A DNA stretch of 23,921 nucleotides from Flavobacteriaceae bacterium. GTDB taxonomy: Bacteria > Bacteroidota > Bacteroidia > Flavobacteriales > Flavobacteriaceae. Positions 1 to 7,513 of the stretch are shown here, one piece after another. How positions within the stretch are numbered: the stretch's first letter is position 1; every line of letters starts with the position of its first letter. The notes under the pieces are model-generated. The model saw only the letters and a program-made list of their open reading frames with translations. It was not told the origin of the DNA and did no database searches. A program made the translations under genes and the position numbers. The stretch is taken from assembly GCA_947377425.1 (NCBI GenBank), contig CANCFZ010000010.1:1-23921 (forward strand), in the 5' to 3' direction.

Positions 1-1737
1 ATCATTTATGTCAATTCGTTGTTCATTATTTTATCTATTTTGCCATTAGTAATTAATTACAAAAAAGGATTTCAGAAGTTTTTATTCTACTTGTATTTTA
101 TCACCAATTTATTGGCGTATACGGCTAATTTTATCGATTTTATTTACTATAAATATACCTTCAACAGAAGTACCAGAGCATCTTTAGATACATTAGAAAA
201 TGAAACCAATAAAACGCGTTTGTTTTTGAATTTTTTGGTTGAATATTGGCATGTTTTTTTATTGTTCTTTCTTTGTGCTTTTCTTTGGATTTATTTATAT
301 AAAAAAGTTAGAGTTAGTCACAAGGAACATAAGTTAAACATCCAATTTTTTGTAACATCAGTTTTAACCTTTTTACTACTTTCAACATTGGCAATTGGGG
401 GAATTCGTGGTGATTTTAGAAAAAGTACACGCCCAATTAATTTGCTTGATGCCAGTCGTTTTGTAACCGATGCTTCACAAGCTGATTTTGTATTGAATAC
501 GCCTTTCGCTATAATTAGAACTTGGAATACCAATACTTTTAAGAAAATAAATCTAGTTGATAAAGCGACTATCGATTCTTTAGTTGTTCCAGTAAAGCGG
601 TATAAAACTAATCCGAAAACGAAACCTAATGTAGTAATTTTTATATTAGAAAGTTATGGTAGAGAATACATTAGTGCGTTCAATAAAGATAGCAAAGACC
701 CCAAATATAAAGGTTATTCGCCGTTTATAGATTCATTGGCACAACACAGTTTGATTTTTACAAATGCGTATGCTAATGGATACAAATCGATTCATGGAAT
801 GTCGTCTGTATTGGCAGGAATTCCGTCGTTTAAAGATGCCTTTACTTCGTCTCCTTATCCAAAACAAAAGATTCAATCACTGGTTTCTATTTTGAAAAGC
901 GACGGTTATGACACTTCCTTTTTTCATGGCGCACCTAATGGTTCGATGGGATTTTTAGGTTTCGGAAATATCTTAGGATTTGATCATTATTATGGCAAAA
1001 ATGAATACAATAATGATGCTGATTTTGATGGCTCTTGGGGAATTTGGGATGAACCGTTTTTTCAATATTTCAACAAAACATTAAGTCAAAAGAAAGCACC
1101 TTTTATGGCGACTTTATTTTCGGTTTCATCGCATGAGCCTTATGTGGTTCCTGAGAAATATGAAGGAAAATTTCCGAAAGGAGATAATCCAATTCACCAA
1201 TGTATAGGTTATACCGATTTTTCTCTAAGGAAGTTTTTTAATGCAGCCAAGAAAGAAGCATGGTACAATAACACTATCTTTGTGTTGGTAGCCGATCATG
1301 ATAATTTAATTTATTATGACGAATATTATAAAGACCAAAATTTGCATACCGTTCCAATTATGTTTTTCAGTCCGAATGAAAAATACAAAGGAATAAACAA
1401 AGATTGGGCACAACAAATAGACATTTATCCAACGCTTTTAGATATGATAGGCTACGACAAACCTTTTAGAAGTTGGGGTAGGAGTTTGATTAGCAAAGAC
1501 AAGGTTTCTCCTTTTGTAATGCGTTATTCATCGGATAAATACCAAATGATGAGTGGCAATTATATATGTACCTTTGACGGAGAAAAAGCTGTCGGATTTT
1601 ACCAAAAAGAAGATAAAGATTTAAAACACAATTTAATTGGTAATCGCACTGTCGAAATGAATATGCTAGAAAAACGTTGTAAAGCATTCTTACAAGATTA
1701 TATGGAACGAATTATTGATAAAAAACTAGATAAATAA
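1..1737 (+). CDS. LTA synthase family membrane sulfatase/phosphotransferase, 5' end cut by window
   Basis: The reading frame is open from base 1, so the true start lies outside the window; the TTG at 19 is only the first possible start inside it. The N-terminal part shows about four hydrophobic helices, including ones near codons 75-100 and 112-130. A periplasmic alkaline-phosphatase/sulfatase domain follows. Counting codons from base 1, a metal-binding Glu lies in ILESYGRE (217), the probable nucleophile Ser in GYKSIHG (263), and an Asp-His metal pair in VADHDN (432-433). These match the layout of LtaS-type enzymes, with Ser where LtaS has Thr. Known relatives move phosphoglycerol or phosphoethanolamine groups onto envelope glycans or lipids; the substrate here is unknown because teichoic acid is not expected in this group. 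The next gene starts 1 base after the stop, so the two are cotranscribed. Confidence 0.88.
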   Translation: MIYVNSLFIILSILPLVINYKKGFQKFLFYLYFITNLLAYTANFIDFIYYKYTFNRSTRASLDTLENETNKTRLFLNFLVEYWHVFLLFFLCAFLWIYLYKKVRVSHKEHKLNIQFFVTSVLTFLLLSTLAIGGIRGDFRKSTRPINLLDASRFVTDASQADFVLNTPFAIIRTWNTNTFKKINLVDKATIDSLVVPVKRYKTNPKTKPNVVIFILESYGREYISAFNKDSKDPKYKGYSPFIDSLAQHSLIFTNAYANGYKSIHGMSSVLAGIPSFKDAFTSSPYPKQKIQSLVSILKSDGYDTSFFHGAPNGSMGFLGFGNILGFDHYYGKNEYNNDADFDGSWGIWDEPFFQYFNKTLSQKKAPFMATLFSVSSHEPYVVPEKYEGKFPKGDNPIHQCIGYTDFSLRKFFNAAKKEAWYNNTIFVLVADHDNLIYYDEYYKDQNLHTVPIMFFSPNEKYKGINKDWAQQIDIYPTLLDMIGYDKPFRSWGRSLISKDKVSPFVMRYSSDKYQMMSGNYICTFDGEKAVGFYQKEDKDLKHNLIGNRTVEMNMLEKRCKAFLQDYMERIIDKKLDK

Positions 1738-1738
1738 G

Positions 1739-2326
1739 ATGAGTTTGAAAAAGAAAATAATAACTGTTGTTGTAGTATTAGTTTTGGTTGGAACCGGAAA
1801 ATATGTTTATGGCCGACATATCAACCATAATTTTATGGCCATTACAGAAGGTAAAGTTTATAAAAGTGGAGTTATTCCGCCCGATGAAATTGAAAGTTAT
1901 GTCAAAAAATACCACATCAAATCGATTGTAGATTTGCGTTTTCCTGGAACTGGTGATGATGTTAATAATCCCGAAGTGCCAAAGGAATTAACAGCCGAGA
2001 AAGAAGCAGTGGCTAAAATTGCTGGCGTGAATTATTTTAATAATGGTTCAGATCAAATTCCGAGTCAAAAGAATTTAGATATGTTTTTTAAAATTATGGA
2101 CAATAAATCAAATTATCCGGTGTTGATTCATTGTTATCATGGCATTGGAAGAGCACCATTATATTCGGCAATTTACAGAATTGAATATGAAGGATTTACT
2201 AATGAAGAAGCTAGAAGTAAAGCAGAATTTCCTATAATGTTTGGCTCTTTTGCCGATGGAAAACCCAAAGGTGAATATTTAAAGTCCTACAAAAGCAGAA
2301 AACAATTAACTGCTGAAAAAAAATAA
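1739..2326 (+). CDS. Membrane-anchored or exported tyrosine/dual-specificity phosphatase-like protein
   Basis: This 195-residue protein starts with a positively charged end and a hydrophobic stretch (residues 7-20) that is a signal anchor or signal peptide. The rest is a cysteine-based phosphatase domain. The P-loop is HCYHGIGR, with the CX5R catalytic Cys132 and Arg138. An upstream SIVDLRFPG strand is typical of dual-specificity-like phosphatases. No clear general-acid Asp could be assigned. The start codon lies 1 base after the stop of the sulfatase gene, so the two form an operon. An extracytoplasmic phosphatase next to a membrane phospho-group transferase suggests a lipid or glycan phosphate substrate rather than phosphotyrosine; that is an inference from context. 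Confidence 0.85.
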   Translation: MSLKKKIITVVVVLVLVGTGKYVYGRHINHNFMAITEGKVYKSGVIPPDEIESYVKKYHIKSIVDLRFPGTGDDVNNPEVPKELTAEKEAVAKIAGVNYFNNGSDQIPSQKNLDMFFKIMDNKSNYPVLIHCYHGIGRAPLYSAIYRIEYEGFTNEEARSKAEFPIMFGSFADGKPKGEYLKSYKSRKQLTAEKK

Positions 2327-2348
2327 TACAGAACGTCTCTTTGAACAT

Positions 2349-2384
2349 GCCCCAAAAAGTTAGACACTATTTGGGGCGTTTTTT
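2349..2384 (+). terminator. Intrinsic terminator after the sulfatase-phosphatase operon
   Basis: An 8-bp perfect stem (GCCCCAAA at 2349-2356 with TTTGGGGC at 2370-2377) encloses a 13-base loop and is followed after one G by six T. It lies 22 bases after the phosphatase stop. The rest of the gap up to 2653 is AT-rich and holds the promoter region at 2545-2608; no ORF is credible there. Confidence 0.85.
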
Positions 2385-2544
2385 AGTCCTTATTTTTAAT
2401 TAACAATAGTTTTATCGTTCCTATTTTCTTTTAACTATCTTTATAGAATAAATACTACGATATCAATTTTCTAGTTACTATCAGATTAATTCAGTTTCTG
2501 ATGTGATTTCTCGTCTGTTTCAAATAAAAAGGAAAACATAAACA

Positions 2545-2608
2545 TGTGATTTATGTAACATTTCACATTATTTATATAACATACATTCCGCTACTAATTA
2601 CAACTTTG
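2545..2608 (+). promoter_or_regulatory. Island promoter 1: activator motif plus -7 box upstream of the AraC-type regulator
   Basis: The motif TGTGATTTATGTAAC lies at 2545-2559, and a weaker copy ending ATATAAC lies 21 bp downstream (ends 2580). A -7-like element CAACTTTG lies at 2601-2608, with its TTTG starting 46 bases after the end of the motif. There is no -33 TTTG at standard spacing, as expected of an activator-dependent promoter. The gene starts 46 bases after the -7 box. The same arrangement recurs at 5673, 6228 and 9961. Confidence 0.6.
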
Positions 2609-2653
2609 TCTAATGTAATTTTAAAGTTTTAAATTGACTTAAAAAACAGTTAT

Positions 2654-3229
2654 ATGAAGTTATTCATCAAATACATGGTTAGCACTCGTTGCAAAATGGT
2701 TGTAAAAGAAGAGCTTAAAAAAATAGGTCTTCATTTTATAATTGTCGATTTGGGTGAAATAGAAATCATGGAAAATATTTCTGATGAAAAACGCGCCTTG
2801 TTACGAAAAGGATTACTGAATTCGGGATTGGAATTAATGGACGACAAAAAAGCAATTTTGATTGAGAAAATTAAAAATGTTATTATTGAAATGGTTCATT
2901 ATTCTGATGAGCTACCTAAAATTAATTTTTCCGATTTTTTAAATGAAAAGTTGAACCATGATTATACTTATTTATCTAATATTTTCTCGGAAGTAAAAGG
3001 CATAACCATTCAACAATTCATAATTAATCATAAAATTGAACGCGCCAAAGAATTGCTTCTATATGATGAATACAATCTGACAGAAATCTCATACAAACTC
3101 AATTACAGCAGTGTAGCGCATTTATCAAATCAATTTAAAAAAGTTACCGGATTAACGCCTTCACATTTTAAAAAATTAAAAGAAAAACGTAGAAATCCAA
3201 TTGAAGAAATTGGTGACGAATTGATATGA
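2654..3229 (+). CDS. AraC-family regulator with degenerate HMA-like N-terminal domain
   Basis: This 191-residue protein has a C-terminal AraC-type double helix-turn-helix, about residues 95-180. It contains ITIQQFIINHKIERAKELL, then LTEISYKLNYSSVAHLSNQF and TGLTPSHFKKLK. The N-terminal ~80 residues have a ferredoxin-like pattern resembling heavy-metal-associated domains: KLFIKYM, then a loop where CxxC would lie, then a helix. The first Cys is replaced (M8-V-S-T-R-C13), so metal binding is probably lost or altered. There is no separate sugar-binding AraC domain. Its last four bases overlap the start of the kinase gene (ATGA), so it is cotranscribed with the phosphorelay and is a good candidate for its output. 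The fold of the N-terminus is inferred from pattern only. Confidence 0.85.
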   Translation: MKLFIKYMVSTRCKMVVKEELKKIGLHFIIVDLGEIEIMENISDEKRALLRKGLLNSGLELMDDKKAILIEKIKNVIIEMVHYSDELPKINFSDFLNEKLNHDYTYLSNIFSEVKGITIQQFIINHKIERAKELLLYDEYNLTEISYKLNYSSVAHLSNQFKKVTGLTPSHFKKLKEKRRNPIEEIGDELI

Positions 3230-5214
3230 AAAAACACGAAAACCAATATGCCCGAGGTCTAATTGAAGCTAGTTTAGATCCTTTAGTTACCATCAACATC
3301 GATGGAAAAATTACAGATATGAATCAAGCCACAGTTAACATAACTGGACTTACTCATGATGAACTTACGGACTCTGATTTTTTCGATTATTTTACAGAAC
3401 CTCAAAAAGCTCGTGAAGTATATCAAGAAGTTTTCGCCAAAGGCTCAGTAGCAGATTCGCCATTGACATTGCGACATGTTGATGGGAAATTAACCGATGT
3501 ATTATTTAATGGTTCGGTATACAAAGATGAATTTGGAACCGTTCTCGGTGTTGTAATTGTGGCTAGAGATGTCACCGAACAAAAGATTATTTCCAATCAG
3601 CTTAATGAAGCTAAAGCAGCAGCAGAGTTAGCAACCGAAATAGCTGAAGAAGCATTAATCAAAGCAGAAGGAGCTACAAGAATAGCAGTAGATTCGGTAA
3701 AAGCCAAACAACAGTTTTTGTCTAATATGAGTCACGAAATTAGAACTCCAATGAATGCTATAATTGGATTTACCAAAGTGGTATTAAAAACAGATTTAAC
3801 AGCTAAGCAACAAGAATATCTTCAAGCAATAAAAACGAGCGGCGATGCTTTAATTGTACTTATCAATGATATTTTAGATTTAGCCAAAGTTGATTCAGGC
3901 AAAATGTCATTTGAAAAAACACCTTTTAAAATGGCAAAATCCATTGCCGCAATGATGCACTTATTTGATATTAAAAGTCAAGAAAAAAATGTATTGTTGC
4001 TCAAAGAATATGATACTTCAATTCCGGAAATTGTAATTGGAGATCCTGTTAGATTACATCAGATAATTTTAAATTTAGTAAGCAACGCTGTTAAGTTTAC
4101 AATTCAAGGAAAAATAATAGTCAGCGTTAAATTAGTTGAAGAAACCGATAAAGATGTTATTGTTGAATTTGCAGTTTCCGATACAGGAATCGGTATCATT
4201 GAATCTAAAATTGAAAGTATCTTTGAGAATTTTCAGCAAGCATCTAGCGGAACTTCTAGAATATATGGAGGAACTGGTTTAGGACTTGCCATTGTAAAAC
4301 AATTGGTTGAAGGACAAAACGGAACAATTAATGTAACAAGCGTTATTAATGAAGGTTCTACATTTAGCTTTAGATTGCCATTTCAAAAAACCAATGCTAA
4401 TGTTGAAACGCCCGAGGAGATTTTTGCATTAGATACAGATTTAAAAAACATTAATGTTTTGGTAGTTGAGGATATTGCTTTGAATCAGTTGTTGATGCGA
4501 ACTTTATTGGATGATTTCGGATTTAATTGTGATATTGCAGCCAATGGAAAGATTGCCATCGAAAAACTACGATTAAAACAATATGATATTATTTTGATGG
4601 ATTTACAAATGCCCATAATGAACGGCTTTGAAACGACAGAATACATTAGAAAAACTTTAAATTCTGACATTCCTATTGTAGCTCTTACAGCCGATGTTAC
4701 TACCGTTGATTTAGATAAATGTAAAGAAGTAGGAATGAACGATTATGTTTCTAAACCAGTAGACGAACGTTTATTGTATAGTAAAATTATAGGGATTTTA
4801 AAAAAAATGGATCAAAATAGTCAAGAAATTATAACTGATAAAATAGAGTTAAATACAAAATGTACCGATTTGAATTACCTCATGCAACGCACCAAATCCA
4901 ATCCTAAATTAATGTCTGAAATGATTTCATTATATTTAGAACAAACACCACCTTTGATTGAAAGTATGAGAACAAGTTTTGATCAAAAAGATTGGGGTAC
5001 TTTATATGCAACAGTTCATAAAATGATTCCGTCATTTTCAATTGTTGGAATTCATCAAGATTTTGAACTTATTGCAAAAAAGGTAAAAGATTTTGCTAGT
5101 ATACAATCAGAAGAAGATTCGATTCCAGAGATGGTTTTACAACTAGAAAATATTTGCGTAAAAGCCTGTAGAGAATTAGAAGAAGAATTGATTTTAATTA
5201 AAAATTTAAACTAA
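3226..5214 (+). CDS. Cytoplasmic hybrid sensor histidine kinase (PAS-HisKA-HATPase-REC-Hpt)
   Basis: The protein has 662 residues and no membrane segment, so it senses an intracellular cue. The order is a PAS domain (about 8-120), a helical linker rich in Ala/Glu (121-165), HisKA with phospho-acceptor His170 in SNMSHEIRTPMN, and HATPase_c. The HATPase shows an N box around Asn287, DTGIGI, and GGTGLGLA at 348-355. Next come a receiver domain (about 403-525) with phospho-acceptor Asp459 in ILMDLQMP, and a C-terminal Hpt domain with His598 in TVHKMIPSF. This is a complete His-Asp-His phosphorelay in one chain. The final acceptor is likely the receiver encoded next, whose start overlaps this stop by one base. 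The PAS ligand cannot be read from the sequence; heme, flavin or redox sensing are options only. Confidence 0.93.
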   Translation: MKKHENQYARGLIEASLDPLVTINIDGKITDMNQATVNITGLTHDELTDSDFFDYFTEPQKAREVYQEVFAKGSVADSPLTLRHVDGKLTDVLFNGSVYKDEFGTVLGVVIVARDVTEQKIISNQLNEAKAAAELATEIAEEALIKAEGATRIAVDSVKAKQQFLSNMSHEIRTPMNAIIGFTKVVLKTDLTAKQQEYLQAIKTSGDALIVLINDILDLAKVDSGKMSFEKTPFKMAKSIAAMMHLFDIKSQEKNVLLLKEYDTSIPEIVIGDPVRLHQIILNLVSNAVKFTIQGKIIVSVKLVEETDKDVIVEFAVSDTGIGIIESKIESIFENFQQASSGTSRIYGGTGLGLAIVKQLVEGQNGTINVTSVINEGSTFSFRLPFQKTNANVETPEEIFALDTDLKNINVLVVEDIALNQLLMRTLLDDFGFNCDIAANGKIAIEKLRLKQYDIILMDLQMPIMNGFETTEYIRKTLNSDIPIVALTADVTTVDLDKCKEVGMNDYVSKPVDERLLYSKIIGILKKMDQNSQEIITDKIELNTKCTDLNYLMQRTKSNPKLMSEMISLYLEQTPPLIESMRTSFDQKDWGTLYATVHKMIPSFSIVGIHQDFELIAKKVKDFASIQSEEDSIPEMVLQLENICVKACRELEEELILIKNLN

Positions 5215-5648
5215 TGCAAACCGAAAATAAAATAAAACTGTTCCTTGTAGATGACGATGCCCTATTTTTAAAATCATTAGAAATAGAGTTTCTTGATCAT
5301 GCTGATTTTGATATTCAAACTTTTGCAACCGGTGAATTGTGTGTTGACAGTCTAAATGAGAAACCAGATATTATTATTTTAGATTTTCATCTTGACGGAA
5401 TAAACAAAGAGGCCATGAACGGTTTAGAAACTTTAGATAAAATAAAGAAATTTAATCAAGAAATACCGGTCATAATGTTATCTTCGCAAGATAAGATTGA
5501 TGTTGCTGTAAAATGTATGCATCATAAGGCAACAGATTATGTTGTGAAAAGTGAAACTGCTTTCTTTAGACTGAAGCAAACAATTACTTCCATTATACAT
5601 TCTCAAAAAATTGAAAAGCAACTCCATTGGTACATGAATAGAATGTGA
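5214..5648 (+). CDS. Single-domain response regulator (CheY-like receiver)
   Basis: This 144-residue receiver has the acidic pocket DDD at 13-15, phospho-acceptor Asp57 in IILDFHLD, conserved Ser in IMLSSQD, and Lys in YVVKSE. It has no DNA-binding or enzymatic output domain; the last ~20 residues are a charged helix. It is the third gene of the regulator-kinase-receiver operon, overlapping the kinase stop by one base. It probably takes phosphate from the Hpt domain of the kinase and acts by protein contact, for example on the AraC-type regulator; this partner is an inference. Confidence 0.9.
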   Translation: MQTENKIKLFLVDDDALFLKSLEIEFLDHADFDIQTFATGELCVDSLNEKPDIIILDFHLDGINKEAMNGLETLDKIKKFNQEIPVIMLSSQDKIDVAVKCMHHKATDYVVKSETAFFRLKQTITSIIHSQKIEKQLHWYMNRM

Positions 5649-5672
5649 TGATTTTTTGTAACATTCTTAATG

Positions 5673-5736
5673 TGTGATATAGGTAACTTTTCTGCTCTAA
5701 ACTGTAACCATTATTAACTAAATTAAAGGATATTTG
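5673..5736 (+). promoter_or_regulatory. Island promoter 2: activator motif plus -7 box upstream of the cupin gene
   Basis: The motif TGTGATATAGGTAAC lies at 5673-5687, with a second TGTAAC half site 21 bp downstream (5703-5708). A further GTAAC lies upstream at 5658-5662. The -7-like box GATATTTG is at 5729-5736, its TTTG starting 46 bases after the motif end, exactly as at promoter 1. The cupin ATG follows 55 bases later. Confidence 0.6.
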
Positions 5737-5791
5737 TTTAATAGTCTATTTAAACAATTATTTTTAAGTACTAAATAATTACCAATAAAAA

Positions 5792-6145
5792 ATGAAAAAT
5801 AATAATGACAATGCCGAATTAGAAAAGGGTAAAGTCCACATTGTAATTGAAATTATTGAATATATGGCTAATGCTGTAGTTAGCAAAACCATAATTAAAA
5901 AAACGACTGGAAATGTAACTGTTTCCTCCTTTGATGCAGGAGAAGAATTGGACGAAAAAATATCGCCATTTGACACTTATATTCAAATAATTGATGGCGT
6001 GGCAGAAGTAACTATTAATGATAAAAAATTCAAATTAAAATTAGGAGAAGGAATCATTATTCCGGCACATTCTAAACATCATTTTAATGCCAATGTACAA
6101 TTCAAAATGATTTCTACGGTAATAAAAAGCGGTTATGAAGAATAA
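5792..6145 (+). CDS. Small cupin-domain protein
   Basis: The protein has 117 residues and no signal peptide, with a single conserved beta-barrel (about 38-115). The second cupin motif is clear (LGEGIIIPAHSKHHFNA, with His93, His96 and His97). The first motif (SPFDTYIQIIDG) lacks the usual HxH and Glu ligands. A bound metal would therefore be incomplete, and the protein is more likely a ligand-binding or sensing cupin than an oxygenase. It is monocistronic between promoter 2 and the terminator at 6177, and shares the motif of the stress island. The reaction or ligand is unknown. Confidence 0.82.
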   Translation: MKNNNDNAELEKGKVHIVIEIIEYMANAVVSKTIIKKTTGNVTVSSFDAGEELDEKISPFDTYIQIIDGVAEVTINDKKFKLKLGEGIIIPAHSKHHFNANVQFKMISTVIKSGYEE

Positions 6146-6176
6146 AAAATAACCTGGATTTGTTTAGCAAAAATTT

Positions 6177-6206
6177 AAAGCACTGTGTAATTACAGTGCT
6201 TTTTTT
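6177..6206 (+). terminator. Intrinsic terminator after the cupin gene
   Basis: A 10-bp perfect stem (AAAGCACTGT with ACAGTGCTTT), a 6-base loop and a run of seven T. It lies 31 bases after the cupin stop and insulates the promoter that follows. Confidence 0.9.
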
Positions 6207-6227
6207 ATATCTAAAAATCTGTAAACG

Positions 6228-6292
6228 TGTGATATATGTAACATTTAAAAATTTGATTGTAATAATTTAAGAGTCTAATCATCGCATCTTTG
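6228..6292 (+). promoter_or_regulatory. Island promoter 3: activator motif plus -7 box upstream of the leader RNA and GH130-GT4 operon
   Basis: The motif TGTGATATATGTAAC lies at 6228-6242, and a TGTAAT half site 21 bp downstream ends at 6263. The -7-like CATCTTTG is at 6285-6292, with its TTTG starting 47 bases after the motif. Transcription would begin near 6297-6300, leaving a leader of about 180 bases before the GH130 start codon. Confidence 0.6.
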
Positions 6293-6296
6293 TACT

Positions 6297-6459
6297 ATAA
6301 GAAATCACTATTTTAATTCACAATATCATTAAAAAACACACAACCTGTAATAGTATAATTTTGACTTGATTATGTGGGCAACGTAGAATTTACGTGATAC
6401 TACGAATACATGTAAGAGCCAATTAAAAGCGCAGGAATTTAAAACTCCTGCGTTTTTTT
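6297..6459 (+). ncRNA. Candidate small RNA or attenuator leader ending in a terminator
   Basis: This interval runs from the predicted start of transcription at promoter 3 to a strong terminator hairpin just before the GH130 gene. It has no credible ORF. It contains mutually exclusive short pairings: ACGTA 6381-6385 with TACGT 6391-6395, CGTAG 6382-6386 with CTACG 6400-6404, and TTACGTG 6390-6396 with CATGTAA 6409-6415 (one G-U). The element could be a ~160-nt stand-alone RNA co-induced with the regulon, or a leader that controls read-through into the GH130-GT4 genes. It matches no riboswitch class I recognise. This accounts for the gene-free stretch 6207-6478. Confidence 0.4.
6425..6459 (+). 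terminator. Intrinsic terminator inside the GH130 leader
   Basis: The stem CGCAGGA (6430-6436) with TCCTGCG (6446-6452) is extended by flanking A/T pairs, has a 9-base loop and is followed by seven T. It sits downstream of promoter 3 and ends 19 bases before the GH130 ATG. It must either end a small RNA or be bypassed to express the operon. Confidence 0.8.
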
Positions 6460-6478
6460 ATTTTTAAAATCAAACGTT

Positions 6479-7513
6479 ATGATAAAAGTCACTAAACACG
6501 GAATAGTTCTCAAAAAAACAGACTTGTCATTTGAAAATGATAGTGTGTTAAATCCAGGAATATATCAAGAAGACACTACACTTCACATGTTGTATAGAGC
6601 CGTTAGAAATGGCAATTATTCAACCATTGGATATTGCAAACTCGATGGTCCATTAAAAGTGGTAGAACGCAACAACACACCTTTAATGATACCCTATTCT
6701 GACGATGCTTCCAAAGGAATTGAAGACCCACGAATTGTAAAAATTGATGGCGTTTATTACATAACCTATACGTCATATAATGGAATAAATGCTCTAGGTG
6801 CTTTGGTTACATCTACTGATTTAAAAACATTTGAAAGAGGCGGAATTATTGTTCCTAAAATTACATTTGATGAATTCAAACGATTAGCCGAATGTAATAA
6901 TTTGGTAAATGCTAAATATTTTCGACACGTGCGTCATTTTGAAGTTGACGAAGGAATTTATTTATGGGATAAAGATGTGCTCTTTTTTCCAAGAAAAATA
7001 GGAGGGAAGTTAGCTTTTCTTCATCGAATTCGTCCAGGAATTCAGTTGGTTATGATTAATAGTCTAGACGAACTTACTAAAGAATATTGGGATCAGTATT
7101 TTTTACATTTAAACGAACATGTTGTTATGGATCCGATAGGTGTAAACCACGAATCGGGATATATTGGAGCTGGAGCACCACCAATTGAAACCGAATTGGG
7201 TTGGCTTCTTATTTATCACGGTGTTTATGATACTTCCGAAGGATATATTTATTCAGCAGCTGCAGCATTATTAGATATTGACGACCCTACTAAAGTCATT
7301 GCTCGTTTGATTGATCCTTTGTTTGTTCCCGAATTTGAATATGAATTAAATGGTGTGGTAAACAATGTAGTTTTTCCAACAGGAACAGCCTTATTTGACG
7401 ATACATTATACATTTATTATGGCGCCGCCGACAAGTGTATTGCTTGCGCTTCAGTAAGTTTAAAAGAATTATTAAAAGAATTATTATTAAATAAAGTCAA
7501 CCATGAGAGCTAA
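6479..7513 (+). CDS. GH130-family glycoside phosphorylase/hydrolase (beta-mannoside type)
   Basis: The protein has 344 residues and no signal peptide, so it is cytoplasmic. It is a five-bladed propeller of the GH130 type: an early PGIYQEDTTLHMLYRA strand, the active-site block GIEDPRIVKIDGVYYITYT with Asp83 as the candidate proton donor, KDVLFFPRKIGGK with phosphate-binding-type basic residues, IGAGAPP...GWLLIYHGVY, and NVVFPTGTALFDDTLYIYYGAADK. Characterised GH130 members phosphorolyse beta-1,4- or beta-1,2-mannosides to mannose-1-phosphate, and some run in the synthetic direction. Exact linkage cannot be called. The gene overlaps the glycosyltransferase start by 11 bases, so the two enzymes are made together and probably act on the same intracellular glycan. 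Confidence 0.88.
   Translation: MIKVTKHGIVLKKTDLSFENDSVLNPGIYQEDTTLHMLYRAVRNGNYSTIGYCKLDGPLKVVERNNTPLMIPYSDDASKGIEDPRIVKIDGVYYITYTSYNGINALGALVTSTDLKTFERGGIIVPKITFDEFKRLAECNNLVNAKYFRHVRHFEVDEGIYLWDKDVLFFPRKIGGKLAFLHRIRPGIQLVMINSLDELTKEYWDQYFLHLNEHVVMDPIGVNHESGYIGAGAPPIETELGWLLIYHGVYDTSEGYIYSAAAALLDIDDPTKVIARLIDPLFVPEFEYELNGVVNNVVFPTGTALFDDTLYIYYGAADKCIACASVSLKELLKELLLNKVNHES

Noticed and set aside
19..21. TTG at base 19 as the start of the sulfatase gene
   Set aside because: The frame is open to the window edge and the family has further upstream residues, so the gene is partial.
2561..2567. Classical Crp palindrome TGTGA...TCACA at promoter 1 (2545-2567)
   Set aside because: The spacer is 13 bases instead of 6, and the second half is not present at the other three promoters.
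6297..6459. Known riboswitch class in the GH130 leader
   Set aside because: No conserved core of a riboswitch that I know (cobalamin, TPP, SAM, preQ1, fluoride and others) could be found; kept only as an unnamed leader or sRNA.
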